From contig OX359194.1 of assembly GCA_947172415.1 (NCBI GenBank), positions 6,330,401-6,394,400 of the forward strand: 64,000 bases of DNA, in the 5' to 3' direction. The notes under the pieces are model-generated. The model was not told the DNA's origin. It made no database searches and worked only from the letters and a program-made list of their open reading frames with translations. Positions 33,123 through 46,499 of this stretch are shown here, piece by piece. How positions within the stretch are numbered: position 1 is the stretch's first letter; each line of letters begins with the position of its first letter. This DNA comes from Chondrosia reniformis (Eukaryota; Porifera; Demospongiae; Chondrillida; Chondrillidae). A program made the translations under genes and the position numbers.

Positions 33123-34095
33123 CTGTAACTCTATCAAATGATTATATATGAAGCTGTGACTTCGTGTCAGCATTCACAAACATCTATTATAAGCATGATC
33201 AATGAGTTATTGAAATTTTGATGGAACTTAAAATTTGCCTTATATCTCACCATACATTAACTTTGTATACAAGAATTTAATGTACATTGAGAGCTGTAAC
33301 TCTATGAAATGGAGAGATATGAAGCAAACACTTTGTGTCAGCATTCACAAACATCTATAGAGTATGTCCAGTGGGTTTTTGAAATTTTGATGGAACTTAA
33401 AATTTGCCCTATCTCTCACCATACATTAACTTTGTATACCAGAATTCAATATATATTGAGGGCTGTAACTCTATCAGATGGAGAGATATGAAGCAAACAC
33501 TTTGTGTCAACATTCACAGACATCTATAGAGTATGTCCAGTGGGTTTTTGAAATTTTGATGGAACTTAAAATTAGCCCTATCTCTCACCATACATTAACT
33601 TTGTATACAAGAATTTAATGTACATTGATAGCTGTAACTCTATCAAATGGAGAGATATGAAGCAAACACTTTGTGTCAACATTAACAGACATCTATAGAG
33701 TATGTCCAGTGAGTTTTTGAAATTTTGATGGAACTTAAAATTTGCCCTATCTCTCACCATACATTAACTTTGTATACAAGAATTCAATATATATTTAGGG
33801 CTGTAACTCTATCAGATGAAGAGATATGAAGCAAACACTTTGTGTCAGCATTCACAGACATCTATAGAGTATGTCCAGTGAGTTTTTGAAATTTTGATGA
33901 AACATAAAATTTGCTCTATCTCTCACCATACATAAACTTTGTATACCAGAATTCAATATATATTGAGGGCTGTAACTCTATCAGATGAAGAGATATGAAG
34001 CAAATACTTTGTGTCAGCATTCACAGACATCTCGAGAGTATGTCCAGTGAGTTTTTGAAATTTTGATTAAACATTAAATTTGCCCTATCTCTCAC

Positions 34096-35289
34096 TTGAC
34101 ATTTGTAAGTATATACAGATTCAGATGATATCCTACAATATAAAAAAAAAAACATTTTTGGAGCTGCAGTGGCTTCTAAAACATTATTTAGCTATATTTT
34201 ATTGATACATCATTCTCTCTTGAGTTAGGAATTAGACTTAGAATACAGAGGTCTAGTTGTAATATCGATCATAGACTTAATATCGTACTAGCGATAAATA
34301 TCGGACCTCGCTCTATATCTAGTTTTCTGTATCATGAAAGGTCGCTCTCCTCCCTCCGCCGAGATATAGAAAGACTTTTATCCATTTGCCACAGTTTTGA
34401 GATGTATTGGAAATACTGCGTATATGTGTAAAATTGCTTGGAACGATTCACTGGGCTGGAATTAAAGTGGAATAAATTGACGATTTCTCGAAAATAATTG
34501 GCATCAGAAAAGTCGTTCTCCTCGGCTCATCAAGACACTTACAGGATTATTTTCGCTTTCCCCAGTATTCAGATGAACCACAAATACTGCCTATGTCTTT
34601 AAACTTGCTTGGAACAATTCACCGATCTGGAAATAACGAGAAATATATAAAAAAAGCCCCAACCACAACCGTTTTCTTTGGACAAAACTTCATATAAATA
34701 GAAGCGAAAAACCTTATAAAGTAGGCCTACCTGGACACATCTCTATGGTGGTAGCTGTTCCCATAGAGGTTGGTAGCGCTTAGACTCTGAAGCTGTCTCC
34801 TAATCGGTTGGTGCCATAGAGACGTGCTCACCAATAATCCGGATTTCGGGGGGGTTCCACGTAAGTGGGATTGGCATCTGATATCTTAGGATTCATATGA
34901 GTCGGCCATATCGAGAAGAACTGGTTCTTCTCACGCAAGTGACACCCAAAGCTCAACTCGGCAGAGCGTTACCACCGATCCCGGCCTCTGAGCGTCGTGG
35001 ATGGTAGCGTTCGGTATGGTCCAACTTTTTTTCTTTGGAGTTTCGTTGGCTGTCGATTGGCGATTTTTCACTTTAACGGCATCCATATATTATATATGGA
35101 TAGATAGTGCTTCAATAACAATCAACTACTACACAGTGCATATCCATATGTATAAAATAATTGGAAAGTATTCCAGATTTTCAGATATTGTATGGAATTT
35201 TGTCTCTAGATCTATTATATACCTTCTAACGGTCGGCCATATTAAAGTATTACGAAATTTTCTCTAACAATACAGTATTGACTGTAGTT
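34096..35289 (+). repeat. insert copy 2 (1194 bp)
   Basis: Long form (GGAGCTGCAGTGGCTTC). A private change ATTAAAGTATT replaces ATTATAGTATT near the end. Confidence 0.92.
34715..35032 (+). ncRNA. candidate RNA block 2
   Basis: TATAAA at 34715, T-run ending 35032. No difference from block 1 noticed. Confidence 0.4.
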
Positions 35290-38113
35290 CTGTAACTCTA
35301 TCAAATGAATATATATGAAGCTGTGACTTCGTGTCAGCATTCACAAACATCTATTATAAGCATGATCAATGAATTATTGAAATTTTGATGGAACTTAAAA
35401 TTTGCCTTATATCTCACCATACATTAACTTTGTATACAAGAATTTAATATACATTGAGAGCTGTAACTCTATGAAATGGAGAGATATGAAGCAAACACTT
35501 TGTGTCAGCATTCACAGACATCTATAGAGTATGTCCAATGGGTTTTTGAAATTTTGATGGAACTTAAAATTAGCCCTATCTCTCACAATACATTAACTTT
35601 GTATACAAGAATTTAATGTACATTGATAGCTGTAACTCTATCAAATGGAGAGATATGAAGCAAACACTTTGTGTCAGCATTCACAGACATCTATAGAGTA
35701 TGTCCAGTGAGTTTTTGAAATTTTGATGGAACATAAAATTTGCTCTATCTCTCACCATACATTAACTTTGTATTCAAGAATTCAATATATATTGAGGGCT
35801 GTAACTCTATCAGATGAAGAGATATGAAGCAAACACTTTGTGTCAGCATTCACAGACATCTATAGAGTAGGTGAAGGGGGTTTTTGAAATTTTGATGGAA
35901 CTTAAAATTTGCCTTATATCTCACCATACATTAACTTTGTATACAAGAATTTAATATACATTGAGAGCTGTAACTCTATGAAATGGAGAGATATGAAGCA
36001 AACACTTTGTGTCAGCATTCACAGACATCTATAGAGTATGTCCAATGGGTTTTTGAAATTTTGATGGAACTTAAAATTAGCCCTATCTCTCACCATACAT
36101 TAACTTTGTATACCAGAATTTAATGTACATTGAGAGCTGTAACTCTATCAGATGGAGAGATATGAAGCAAACACTTTGTGTCAGCATTCACAGACATCTT
36201 TAGATTATGTCCAATGGGTTTTTGAAATTTTGATGGAACTTAAAATTTGCCTTATCTCTCACCATACATTAACTTTGTATACCAGAATTCAATGTATATT
36301 GAGGGCTGTAACTCTATCAGATGGAGAGATATGAAGCAAACACTTTGTGTCAGCATTCACAGACATCTATAGAGTAGGTGAAGGGGGTTTTTGAAATTTT
36401 GATGGAACAAAAATTTGCTCTATCTCTCACCATACATTAACTTTGTATACCAGAATTTAATGTACATTGAGGGCTGTAACTCTATTAAATGGAGAGATAT
36501 GAAGCAAACACTTTGTGTCAGCATTCACAGACATCTATAGAGTATGTCCAATGGGTTTTTGAAATTTTGATGGAACTTAAAATTAGCCCTATCTCTCACC
36601 ATACATTAACTTTGTATACAAGAATTTAATGTACATTGAGAGCTGTAACTCTATCAAATGGAGAGATATGAAGCAAACACTTTGTGTCAGCATTCACAGA
36701 CATCTATAGATTATGTCCAATGGGTTTTTGAACTTTTGATGGAACTTAAAATTTGCCCTATCTCTCACCATACATTAACTTTGTATACCAGAATTCAATG
36801 TATATTGAGGGCAGTAACTCTATCAGATGGAGAGATATGAAGCAAACACTTTGTGTCAGCATTCACAGACATCTATAGAGTAGATGAAGGGGGTTTTTGA
36901 AATTTTGATGGAACATAAAATTTGCTCTATCTCTCACCATACATTAACTTTGTATACAAGAATTCAATATATATTGAGAGCTGTAACTCTATGAAATGGA
37001 GAGATATGAAGCAAACACTTTGTGTCAGCATTCACAGACATCTATAGAGTATGTCCAATGGGTTTTTGAAATTTTGATGGAACTTAAAATTAGCCCTATC
37101 TCTCACCATACATTAACTTTGTATACAAGAATTTAATGTACATTGAGAGCTGTAACTCTATCAAATGGAGAGATATGAAGCAAACACTTTGTGTCAGCAT
37201 TCACAGACATCTATAGAGTATGTCCAATGGGTTTTTGAAATTTTGATGGAACTTAAAATTAGCCCTATCTCTCACCATACATTAACTTTGTATACAAGAA
37301 TTTAATGTACATTGAGAGCTGTAACTCTATCAAATGGAGAGATATGAAGCAAACAATTTGTGTCAGCATTCACAGACATCTATAGATAATGGGTTTTTGA
37401 AATTTTGATGGAACTTAAAATTTGCCCTATCTCTCACCATACATAAACTTTGTATACCAGAATTTAATGTATATTGAGGGCTTTAACTCTATCAGATGGA
37501 GAGATATGAAGCAAACACTTTGTGTCAGCATTCACAGACATCTATAGGGTATGTCCAGTGAGATTTTTAAATTTTGATGGAATATAAAATTTGCTCTATC
37601 TCTCACCATACATTAACTTTGTATACAAGAATTAAATATATATTGAGGGCTGTAACTCTATCAGATGAAGAGATATGAAGCAAACACTTTGTGTCAGCAT
37701 TCACAGACATCTATAGAGTATGTCCAATGGGTTTTTGAAAGTTTGATGGAACTTAAAATTTGCCTTATATCTCACCATACATTAACTTTGTATACAAGAA
37801 TTCAATATATATTGAGAGCTGTAACTCTATGAAATGGAGAGATATGAAGCAAACACTTTGTGTCAGCATTCACAGACATCTATAGAGTATGTCCAGGGGG
37901 GGTTTGAAATTTTGATGGAACTTAAAATTTGCTCTATATCTCACCATACATTAACTTTGTATACCAGAATTTAATGTACATTGAGAGCTGTAATTCTATC
38001 AAATGGAGAGATATGAAGCAAACACTTTGTGTCAGCATTCACAGACATCTCGAGAGTATGTCCAGTGAGTTTTTGAAATTTTGATTAAACATAAAATTTG
38101 TCCTATCTCTCAC

Positions 38114-39298
38114 TTGACATTTGTAAGTATATACAGATTCAGATGATATCCTACAATATAAAAAAAAAAACATTTTTGGAACTGCAGTGCATTATATAGC
38201 TATATTTTATTGATACATCATTCTCTCTTGAGTTAGGAATTAGACTTAGAATACAGAGGTCTAGTTGTAATATCGATCATAGACTTAATATCGTACTAGC
38301 GATAAATATCGGACCTCGCTCTATATCTAGTTTTCTGTATCATGAAAAGTCGCTCTCCTCCCTCAGCCGAGATATAGAAAGACTTTTATCCATTTGCCAC
38401 AGTTTTGAGATGTATTGGAAATACTGCGTATGTGTGTAAAATTGCTTGGAACGATTCACTGGGCTGGAATTAAAGTGGAATAAATTGACGATTTCTCGAA
38501 AATAATTGGCATCAGAAAAGTCGTTCTCCTCGGCTCATCAAGACACTTACAGGATTATTTTCGCTTTCCCCAGTATTCAGATGAACCACAAATACTGCCT
38601 ATGTCTTTAAACTTGCTTTGAACAATTCACCGATCTGGAAATAACGAGAAATATATAAAAAAAAGCCCCAACCACAACCGTTTTCTTTGGACAAAACTTC
38701 ATATAAATAGAAGCGAAAAACCTTATAAAGTAGGCCTACCTGGACACATCTCTATGGTGGTAGCTGTTCCCATAGAGGTTGGTAGCGCTTAGACTCTGAA
38801 GCTGTCTCCTAATCGGTTGGTGCCATAGAGACGTGCTCACCAATAATCCGGATTTCGGGGGGGTTCCACGTAAGTGGGATTGGCATCTGATATCTTAGGA
38901 TTCATATGAGTCGGCCATATCGAGAAGAACTGGTTCTTCTCACGCAAGTGACACCCAAAGCTCAACTCGGCAGAGCGTTACCACCGATCCCGGCCTCTGA
39001 GCGTCGTGGATGGTAGCGTTCGGTATGGTCCAACTTTTTTTCTTTGGAGTTTCGTTGGCTGTCGATTGGCGATTTTTCACTTTAACGGCATCCATATATT
39101 ATATATGGATAGATAGTGCTTCAATAACAATCAACTACTACACAGTGCATATCCATATGTATAAAATAATTGGAAAGTATTCCAGATTTTCAGATATTGT
39201 ATGGAATTTTGTCTGTAGATCTATTATATACTTTCTAACGGTCGGCCATATTATAGTATTACGAAATTTTCTCTAACAATACAGTATTGACTGTAGTT
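38114..39298 (+). repeat. insert copy 3 (1185 bp)
   Basis: Short form (GGAACTGCAGTGCATTATATAG, about 8 bp missing). Private changes: CTCAGCCGAG, TTGCTTTGAAC, GTCTGTAGATC. Confidence 0.92.
38724..39041 (+). ncRNA. candidate RNA block 3
   Basis: TATAAA at 38724, T-run ending 39041. Same as block 1 although the surrounding insert has private changes. Confidence 0.4.
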
Positions 39299-42200
39299 CT
39301 GTAACTCTATCAAATGAATATATATGAAGCTGTGACTTCGTGTCAGCATTCACAAACATCTATTATAAGCATGATCAATGAGTTATTGAAATTTTGATGG
39401 AACTTAAAATTTGCCTTATATCTCACCATACATTAACTTTGTATACAAGAATTTAATATACATTGAGAGCTGTAACTCTATGAAATGGAGAGATATGAAG
39501 CAAACACTTTGTGTCAGCATTCACAGACATCTATAGAGTATGTCCAGTGAGTTTTTGAAATTTTGATTGAACATAAAATTTGCTCTATCTCTCACCATAC
39601 ATTAACTTTGTATACAAGAATTCAATATATATTGAGGGCTGTAACTCTATCAGATGAAGAGATATGAAGCAAACACTTTGTGTCAGCATTCACAGACATC
39701 TATAGAGTATGTCCAGGGGGGTTTTGAAATTTTGATGGAATTTAAAATTTGCCCTATCTCTCACCATACATTAACTTTGTATACCAGAATTAGATGTATA
39801 TTGAGGGCTGTAACTCTATCAGATGGAGAGATATGAAGCAAACACTTTGTGTCAGCATTCACAGACATCTATAGAGTAGGGGAAGGGGGTTTTTGAAATT
39901 TTGATGGAACTTAAAATTAGCTCTATCTCTCACCATACATTAACTTTGTATACAAGAATTCAATATATATTGAGAGCTGTAACTCTATTAAATGGAGAGA
40001 TATGAAGCAAACACTTTGTGTCAGCATTCACAGACATCTATAGAGTAGATGAAGGGGGTTTTTGAAATTTTGATGGAACATAAAATTTGCTCTATCTCTC
40101 ACCATTCCTTACCTTTGTATACAAGAATTCAATATATATTGAGAGCTGTAACACTATGAAATGGAGAGATATGAAGCAAACACTTTGTGTCAGCATTCAC
40201 AGACATCTATAGAGTATGTCCAATGGGTTTTTGAAATTTTGATGGAACTTAAAATTAGCTCTATCTCTCACCATACATTAACTTTGTATACAAGAATTCA
40301 ATATATATTGAGAGCTGTAACTCTATTAAATGGAGAGATATGAAGCAAACACTTTGTGTCAGCATTCACAGACATCTATAGAGTAGATGAAGGGGGTTTT
40401 TGAAATTTTGATGGAACATAAAATTTGCTCTATCTCTCACCATTCCTTACCTTTGTATACAAGAATTCAATATATATTGAGAGCTGTAACACTATGAAAT
40501 GGAGAGATATGAAGCAAACACTTTGTGTCAGCATTCACAGACATCTATAGAGTATGTCCAATGGGTTTTTGAAATTTTGATGGAACTTAAAATTAGCCCT
40601 ATCTATCACCATACATTAACTTTGTATACAAGAATTTAATGTACATTGAGAGCTGTAACTCTATCAAATGGAGAGATATGAAGCAAACACTTTGTGTCAG
40701 CATTCACAGACATCTATAGATTATGTCCAATGGGTTTTTGAAATTTTGATGGAACTTAAAATTTGCCTTATCTCTCACCATACATTAACTTTGTATACAA
40801 GAATTCAATGTATATTGAGGGCTGTAACTCTATCAGATGGAGAGATATGAAGCAAACACTTTGTGTCAGCATTCACAGACATCTATAGAGTATGTCCAGT
40901 GAGTTTTTGAAATTTTGATTGAACATAAAATTTGCTCTATCTCTCACCATACATTAACTTTGTATACAAGAATTCAATATATATTGAGGGCTGTAACTCT
41001 ATCAGATGAAGAGATATGAAGCAAACACTTTGTGTCAGCATTCACAGACATCTATAGAGTATGTCCAGGGGGGTTTTGAAATTTTGATGGAATTTAAAAT
41101 TTGCCCTATCTCTCACCATACATTAACTTTGTATACCAGAATTAGATGTATATTGAGGGCTGTAACTCTATCAGATGGAGAGATATGAAGCAAACACTTT
41201 GTGTCAGCATTCACAGACATCTATAGAGTAGGTGAAGGGGGTTTTTGAAATTTTGATGGAACTTAAAATTAGCTCTATCTCTCACCATACATTAACTTTG
41301 TATACAAGAATTCAATATATATTGAGAGCTGTAACTCTATGAAATGGAGAGATATGAAGCAAACACTTTGTGTCAGCATTCACAGACATCTATAGAGTAG
41401 ATGAAGGGGGTTTTTGAAATTTTGATGGAACATAAAATTTGCTCTATCTCTCACCATTCCTTACCTTTGTATACAAGAATTCAATATATATTGAGAGCTG
41501 TAACACTATGAAATGGAGAGATATGAAGCAAACACTTTGTGTCAGCATTCACAGACATCTATAGAGTATGTCCAATGGGTTTTTGAAATTTTGATGGAAC
41601 TTAAAATTAGCCCTATCTATCACCATACATTAACTTTGTATACAAGAATTCAATGTATATTGAGGGCTGTAACTCTATCAGATGGAGAGATATGAAGCAA
41701 ACACTTTGTGTCAGCATTCACAGACATCTATAGAGTAGGTGAAGGGGGTTTTTGAAATTTTGATGAAGCAAAAATTTGCTCTATCTCTCACCATACATTA
41801 ACTTTGTATACCAGAATTTAATGTACATTGAGAGCTGTAACTCTATTAAATGGAGACATATGAAGCAAACATTTTGTGTCAGCATTCACAGACATCTATA
41901 GAGTATGTCCAGTGAGTTTTTGAAATGTTGATGGAACATAAAATTTGCTCTATCTCTCACCATACATTAACTTTGTATACAAGAATTCAATATATATTGA
42001 GAGCTATAACTCTATGAAATGGAGAGATATGAAGCAAACACTTTGTGTCAGCATTCACAGACATCTATAGAGTATGTCCAATGGGTTTTTTAAATTTTGA
42101 TGGAACTTAAAATTAGCCCTATCTCTCACCATACATTAACTTTGTATACAAGAATTTAATGTACATTGAGAGCTGTAACTCTATCAAATGGAGAGATATG

Positions 42201-42803
42201 AAGCAAACACTTTGTGTCAGCATTTAGACGTCTATAGATTATGTCCAATGGGTTTTTGAAATTTTGATGGAACTTAAAATTAGCCCTATCTCTCACCATA
42301 CATTAACTTTGTATACCAGAATTCAATGTATATTGAGGGTTGTAACTCTATCAGATGGAGAGATATGAAGCAAACACTTTGTATCAGCATTCACAGACAT
42401 CTATAGAGTAGGTGAAGGGGGTTTTTGAAATTTTGATGGAACAAAAATTTGCTCTATCTCTCACAATACATTAACTTTTGTATACCAGAATTTAATGTAC
42501 ATTGAGAGCTGTAACTCTATTAAATGGAGAGATATGAAGCAAACACTTTGTGTCAGCATTCACAGACATCTATAGAGTATGTCCAGTGGGTTTTTGAAAT
42601 TTTGATGGAACTTAAAATTAGCCCTATCTCTCACTATACATTAACTTTGTATACAAGAATTTAATGTACATTGAGAGCTGTAACTCTACCAAATGGAGAG
42701 ATATGAAGCAAACACTTTGTGTCAACATTAACAGACATCTCGAGAGTATGTCCAGTGAGTTTTTGAAATTTTGATTAAACATAAAATTTGTCCTATCTCT
42801 CAC

Positions 42804-43997
42804 TTGACATTTGTAAGTATATACAGATTCAGATGATATCCTACAATATAAAAAAAAAAACATTTTTGGAGCTGCAGTGGCTTCTAAAACATTATTTAGC
42901 TATATTTTATTGATACATCATTCTCTCTTGAGTTAGGAATTAGACTTAGAATACAGAGGTCTAGTTGTAATATCGATCATAGACTTAATATCGTACTAGC
43001 GATAAATATCGGACCTCGCTCTATATCTAGTTTTCTGTATCATGAAAAGTCGCTCTCCTCCCACCGCCGAGATATAGAAAGACTTTTATCCATTTGCCAC
43101 AGTTTTGAGATGTATTGGAAATACTGCGTATGTGTGTAAAATTGCTTGGAACGATTCACTGGGCTGGAATTAAAGTGGAATAAATTGACGATTTCTCGAA
43201 AATAATTGGCATCAGAAAAGTCGTTCTCCTCGGCTCATCAAGACACTTACAGGATTATTTTCGCTTTCCCCAGTATTCAGATGAACCACAAATACTGCCT
43301 ATGTCTTTAAACTTGCTTGGAACAATTCACCGATCTGGAAATAACGAGAAATATATAAAAAAAGCCCCAACCACAACCGTTTTCTTTGGACAAAACTTCA
43401 TATAAATAGAAGCGAAAAACCTTATAAAGTAGGCCTACCTGGACACATCTCTATGGTGGTAGCTGTTCCCATAGAGGTTGGTAGCGCTTAGACTCTGAAG
43501 CTGTCTCCTAATCGGTTGGTGCCATAGAGACGTGCTCACCAATAATCCGGATTTCGGGGGGGTTCCACGTAAGTGGGATTGGCATCTGATATCTTAGGAT
43601 TCATATGAGTCGGCCATATCGAGAAGAACTGGTTCTTCTCACGCAAGTGACACCCAAAGCTCAACTCGGCAGAGCGTTACCACCGATCCCGGCCTCTGAG
43701 CGTCGTGGATGGTAGCGTTCGGTATGGTCCAACTTTTTTTCTTTGGAGTTTCGTTGGCTGTCGATTGGCGATTTTTCACTTTAACGGCATCCATATATTA
43801 TATATGGATAGATAGTGCTTCAATAACAATCAACTACTACACAGTGCATATCCATATGTATAAAATAATTGGAAAGTATTCCAGATTTTCAGATATTGTA
43901 TGGAATTTTGTCTCTAGATCTATTATATACCTTCTAACGGTCGGCCATATTATAGTATTACGAAATTTTCTCTAACAATACAGTATTGACTGTAGTT
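42804..43997 (+). repeat. insert copy 4 (1194 bp)
   Basis: Long form, with CTCCCACCGCCGAG. It and the monomers before it are nearly identical to copy 5 and its upstream monomers. Confidence 0.92.
43423..43740 (+). ncRNA. candidate RNA block 4
   Basis: TATAAA at 43423, T-run ending 43740. Confidence 0.4.
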
Positions 43998-45305
43998 CTG
44001 TAACTCTATCAAATGAATATATATGAAGCTGTGACTTCGTGTCAGCATTCACAAACATCTATTATAAGCATGATCAATGAGTTATTGAAATTTTGATGGA
44101 ACTTAAAATTAGCCCTATCTCTCACCATACATTAACTTTGTATACCAGAATTCAATGTATATTGAGGGCTGTAACTCTATCAGATGGAGAGATATGAAGC
44201 AAACACTTTGTGTCAGCATTCACAGACATCTATAGAGAAGGTGAAGGGGGTTTTTGAAATTTTGATGGAACAAAAATTTGCTCTATCTCTCACTATACAT
44301 TAACTTTGTAAACAAGAATTTAATGTACATTGAGGGCTGTAACTCTATTAAATGGAGAGATATGAAGCAAACACTTTGTGTCAGCATTCAAAGACATCTA
44401 TAGAGTATGGCCAGTGAGTTTTTGAAATTTTGATGGAACATAAAATTTGCTCCATCTCTCACCATACATTAACTTTGTATACCAGAATTTAATGTACATT
44501 GAGAGCTGTAACTCTATCAAATGGAGAGATATGAAGGAAACACTTTGTGTCAGCATTCACAGACATCTATAGAGTAGATGAAGGGGGTTTTTGAAATTTT
44601 GAGGGAACATAAAATTTGCTCTATCTCTCACCATACATTAACTTTGTATAAAAGAATTTAATGTACATTGAGAGCTGTAACTCTATCAAATGGAGAGATA
44701 TGAAGCAAACACTTTGTGTCAGCATTTAGACGTCTATAGATTATGTCCAATGGGTTTTTGAAATTTTGATGGAACTTAAAATTAGCCCTATCTCTCACCA
44801 TACATTAACTTTGTATACCAGAATTCAATGTATATTGAGGGTTGTAACTCTATCAGATGGAGAGATATGAAGCAAACACTTTGTATCAGCATTCACAGAC
44901 ATCTATAGAGTAGGTGAAGGGGGTTTTTGAAATTTTGATGGAACAAAAATTTGCTCTATCTCTCACAATACATTAACTTTTGTATACCAGAATTTAATGT
45001 ACATTGAGAGCTGTAACTCTATTAAATGGAGAGATATGAAGCAAACACTTTGTGTCAGCATTCACAGACATCTATAGAGTATGTCCAGTGGGTTTTTGAA
45101 ATTTTGATGGAACTTAAAATTAGCCCTATCTCTCACTATACATTAACTTTGTATACAAGAATTTAATGTACATTGAGAGCTGTAACTCTACCAAATGGAG
45201 AGATATGAAGCAAACACTTTGTGTCAACATTAACAGACATCTCGAGAGTATGTCCAGTGAGTTTTTGAAATTTTGATTAAACATAAAATTTGTCCTATCT
45301 CTCAC

Positions 45306-46499
45306 TTGACATTTGTAAGTATATACAGATTCAGATGATATCCTACAATATAAAAAAAAAAACATTTTTGGAGCTGCAGTGGCTTCTAAAACATTATTTA
45401 GCTATATTTTATTGATACATCATTCTCTCTTGAGTTAGGAATTAGACTTAGAATACAGAGGTCTAGTTGTAATATCGATCATAGACTTAATATCGTACTA
45501 GCGATAAATATCGGACCTCGCTCTATATCTAGTTTTCTGTATCATGAAAAGTCGCTCTCCTCCCACCGCCGAGATATAGAAAGACTTTTATCCATTTGCC
45601 ACAGTTTTGAGATGTATTGGAAATACTGCGTATGTGTGTAAAATTGCTTGGAACGATTCACTGGGCTGGAATTAAAGTGGAATAAATTGACGATTTCTCG
45701 AAAATAATTGGCATCAGAAAAGTCGTTCTCCTCGGCTCATCAAGACACTTACAGGATTATTTTCGCTTTCCCCAGTATTCAGATGAACCACAAATACTGC
45801 CTATGTCTTTAAACTTGCTTGGAACAATTCACCGATCTGGAAATAACGAGAAATATATAAAAAAAGCCCCAACCACAACCGTTTTCTTTGGACAAAACTT
45901 CATATAAATAGAAGCGAAAAACCTTATAAAGTAGGCCTACCTGGACACATCTCTATGGTGGTAGCTGTTCCCATAGAGGTTGGTAGCGCTTAGACTCTGA
46001 AGCTGTCTCCTAATCGGTTGGTGCCATAGAGACGTGCTCACCAATAATCCGGATTTCGGGGGGGTTCCACGTAAGTGGGATTGGCATCTGATATCTTAGG
46101 ATTCATATGAGTCGGCCATATCGAGAAGAACTGGTTCTTCTCACGCAAGTGACACCCAAAGCTCAACTCGGCAGAGCGTTACCACCGATCCCGGCCTCTG
46201 AGCGTCATGGATGGTAGCGTTCGGTATGGTCCAACTTTTTTTCTTTGGAGTTTCGTTGGCTGTCGATTGGCGATTTTTCACTTTAACGGCATCCATATAT
46301 TATATATGGATAGATAGTGCTTCAATAACAATCAACTACTACACAGTGCATATCCATATGTATAAAATAATTGGAAAGTATTCCAGATTTTCAGATATTG
46401 TATGGAATTTTGTCTCTAGATCTATTATATACCTTCTAACGGTCGGCCATATTATAGTATTACGAAATTTTCTCTAACAATACAGTATTGACTGTAGTT
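45306..46499 (+). repeat. insert copy 5 (1194 bp)
   Basis: Long form, sister of copy 4. The shared tract includes the rare monomer variants TTTAGACGTCTATAG and AACTTTTGTATACC upstream. Confidence 0.92.
45925..46242 (+). ncRNA. candidate RNA block 5, one G-to-A change
   Basis: TATAAA at 45925, T-run ending 46242. Position 46207 reads A where all others read G (GCGTCATGG for GCGTCGTGG). This is a CpG-to-CpA transition and the only substitution I see among blocks 1-9. Confidence 0.4.

Noticed and set aside
36152..36334. 60-codon open frames (MERYEANTLCQHSQTS...) throughout the array
   Set aside because: They are the 169-bp monomer read once. The period is not a multiple of three, consecutive frames overlap and no domain is present.
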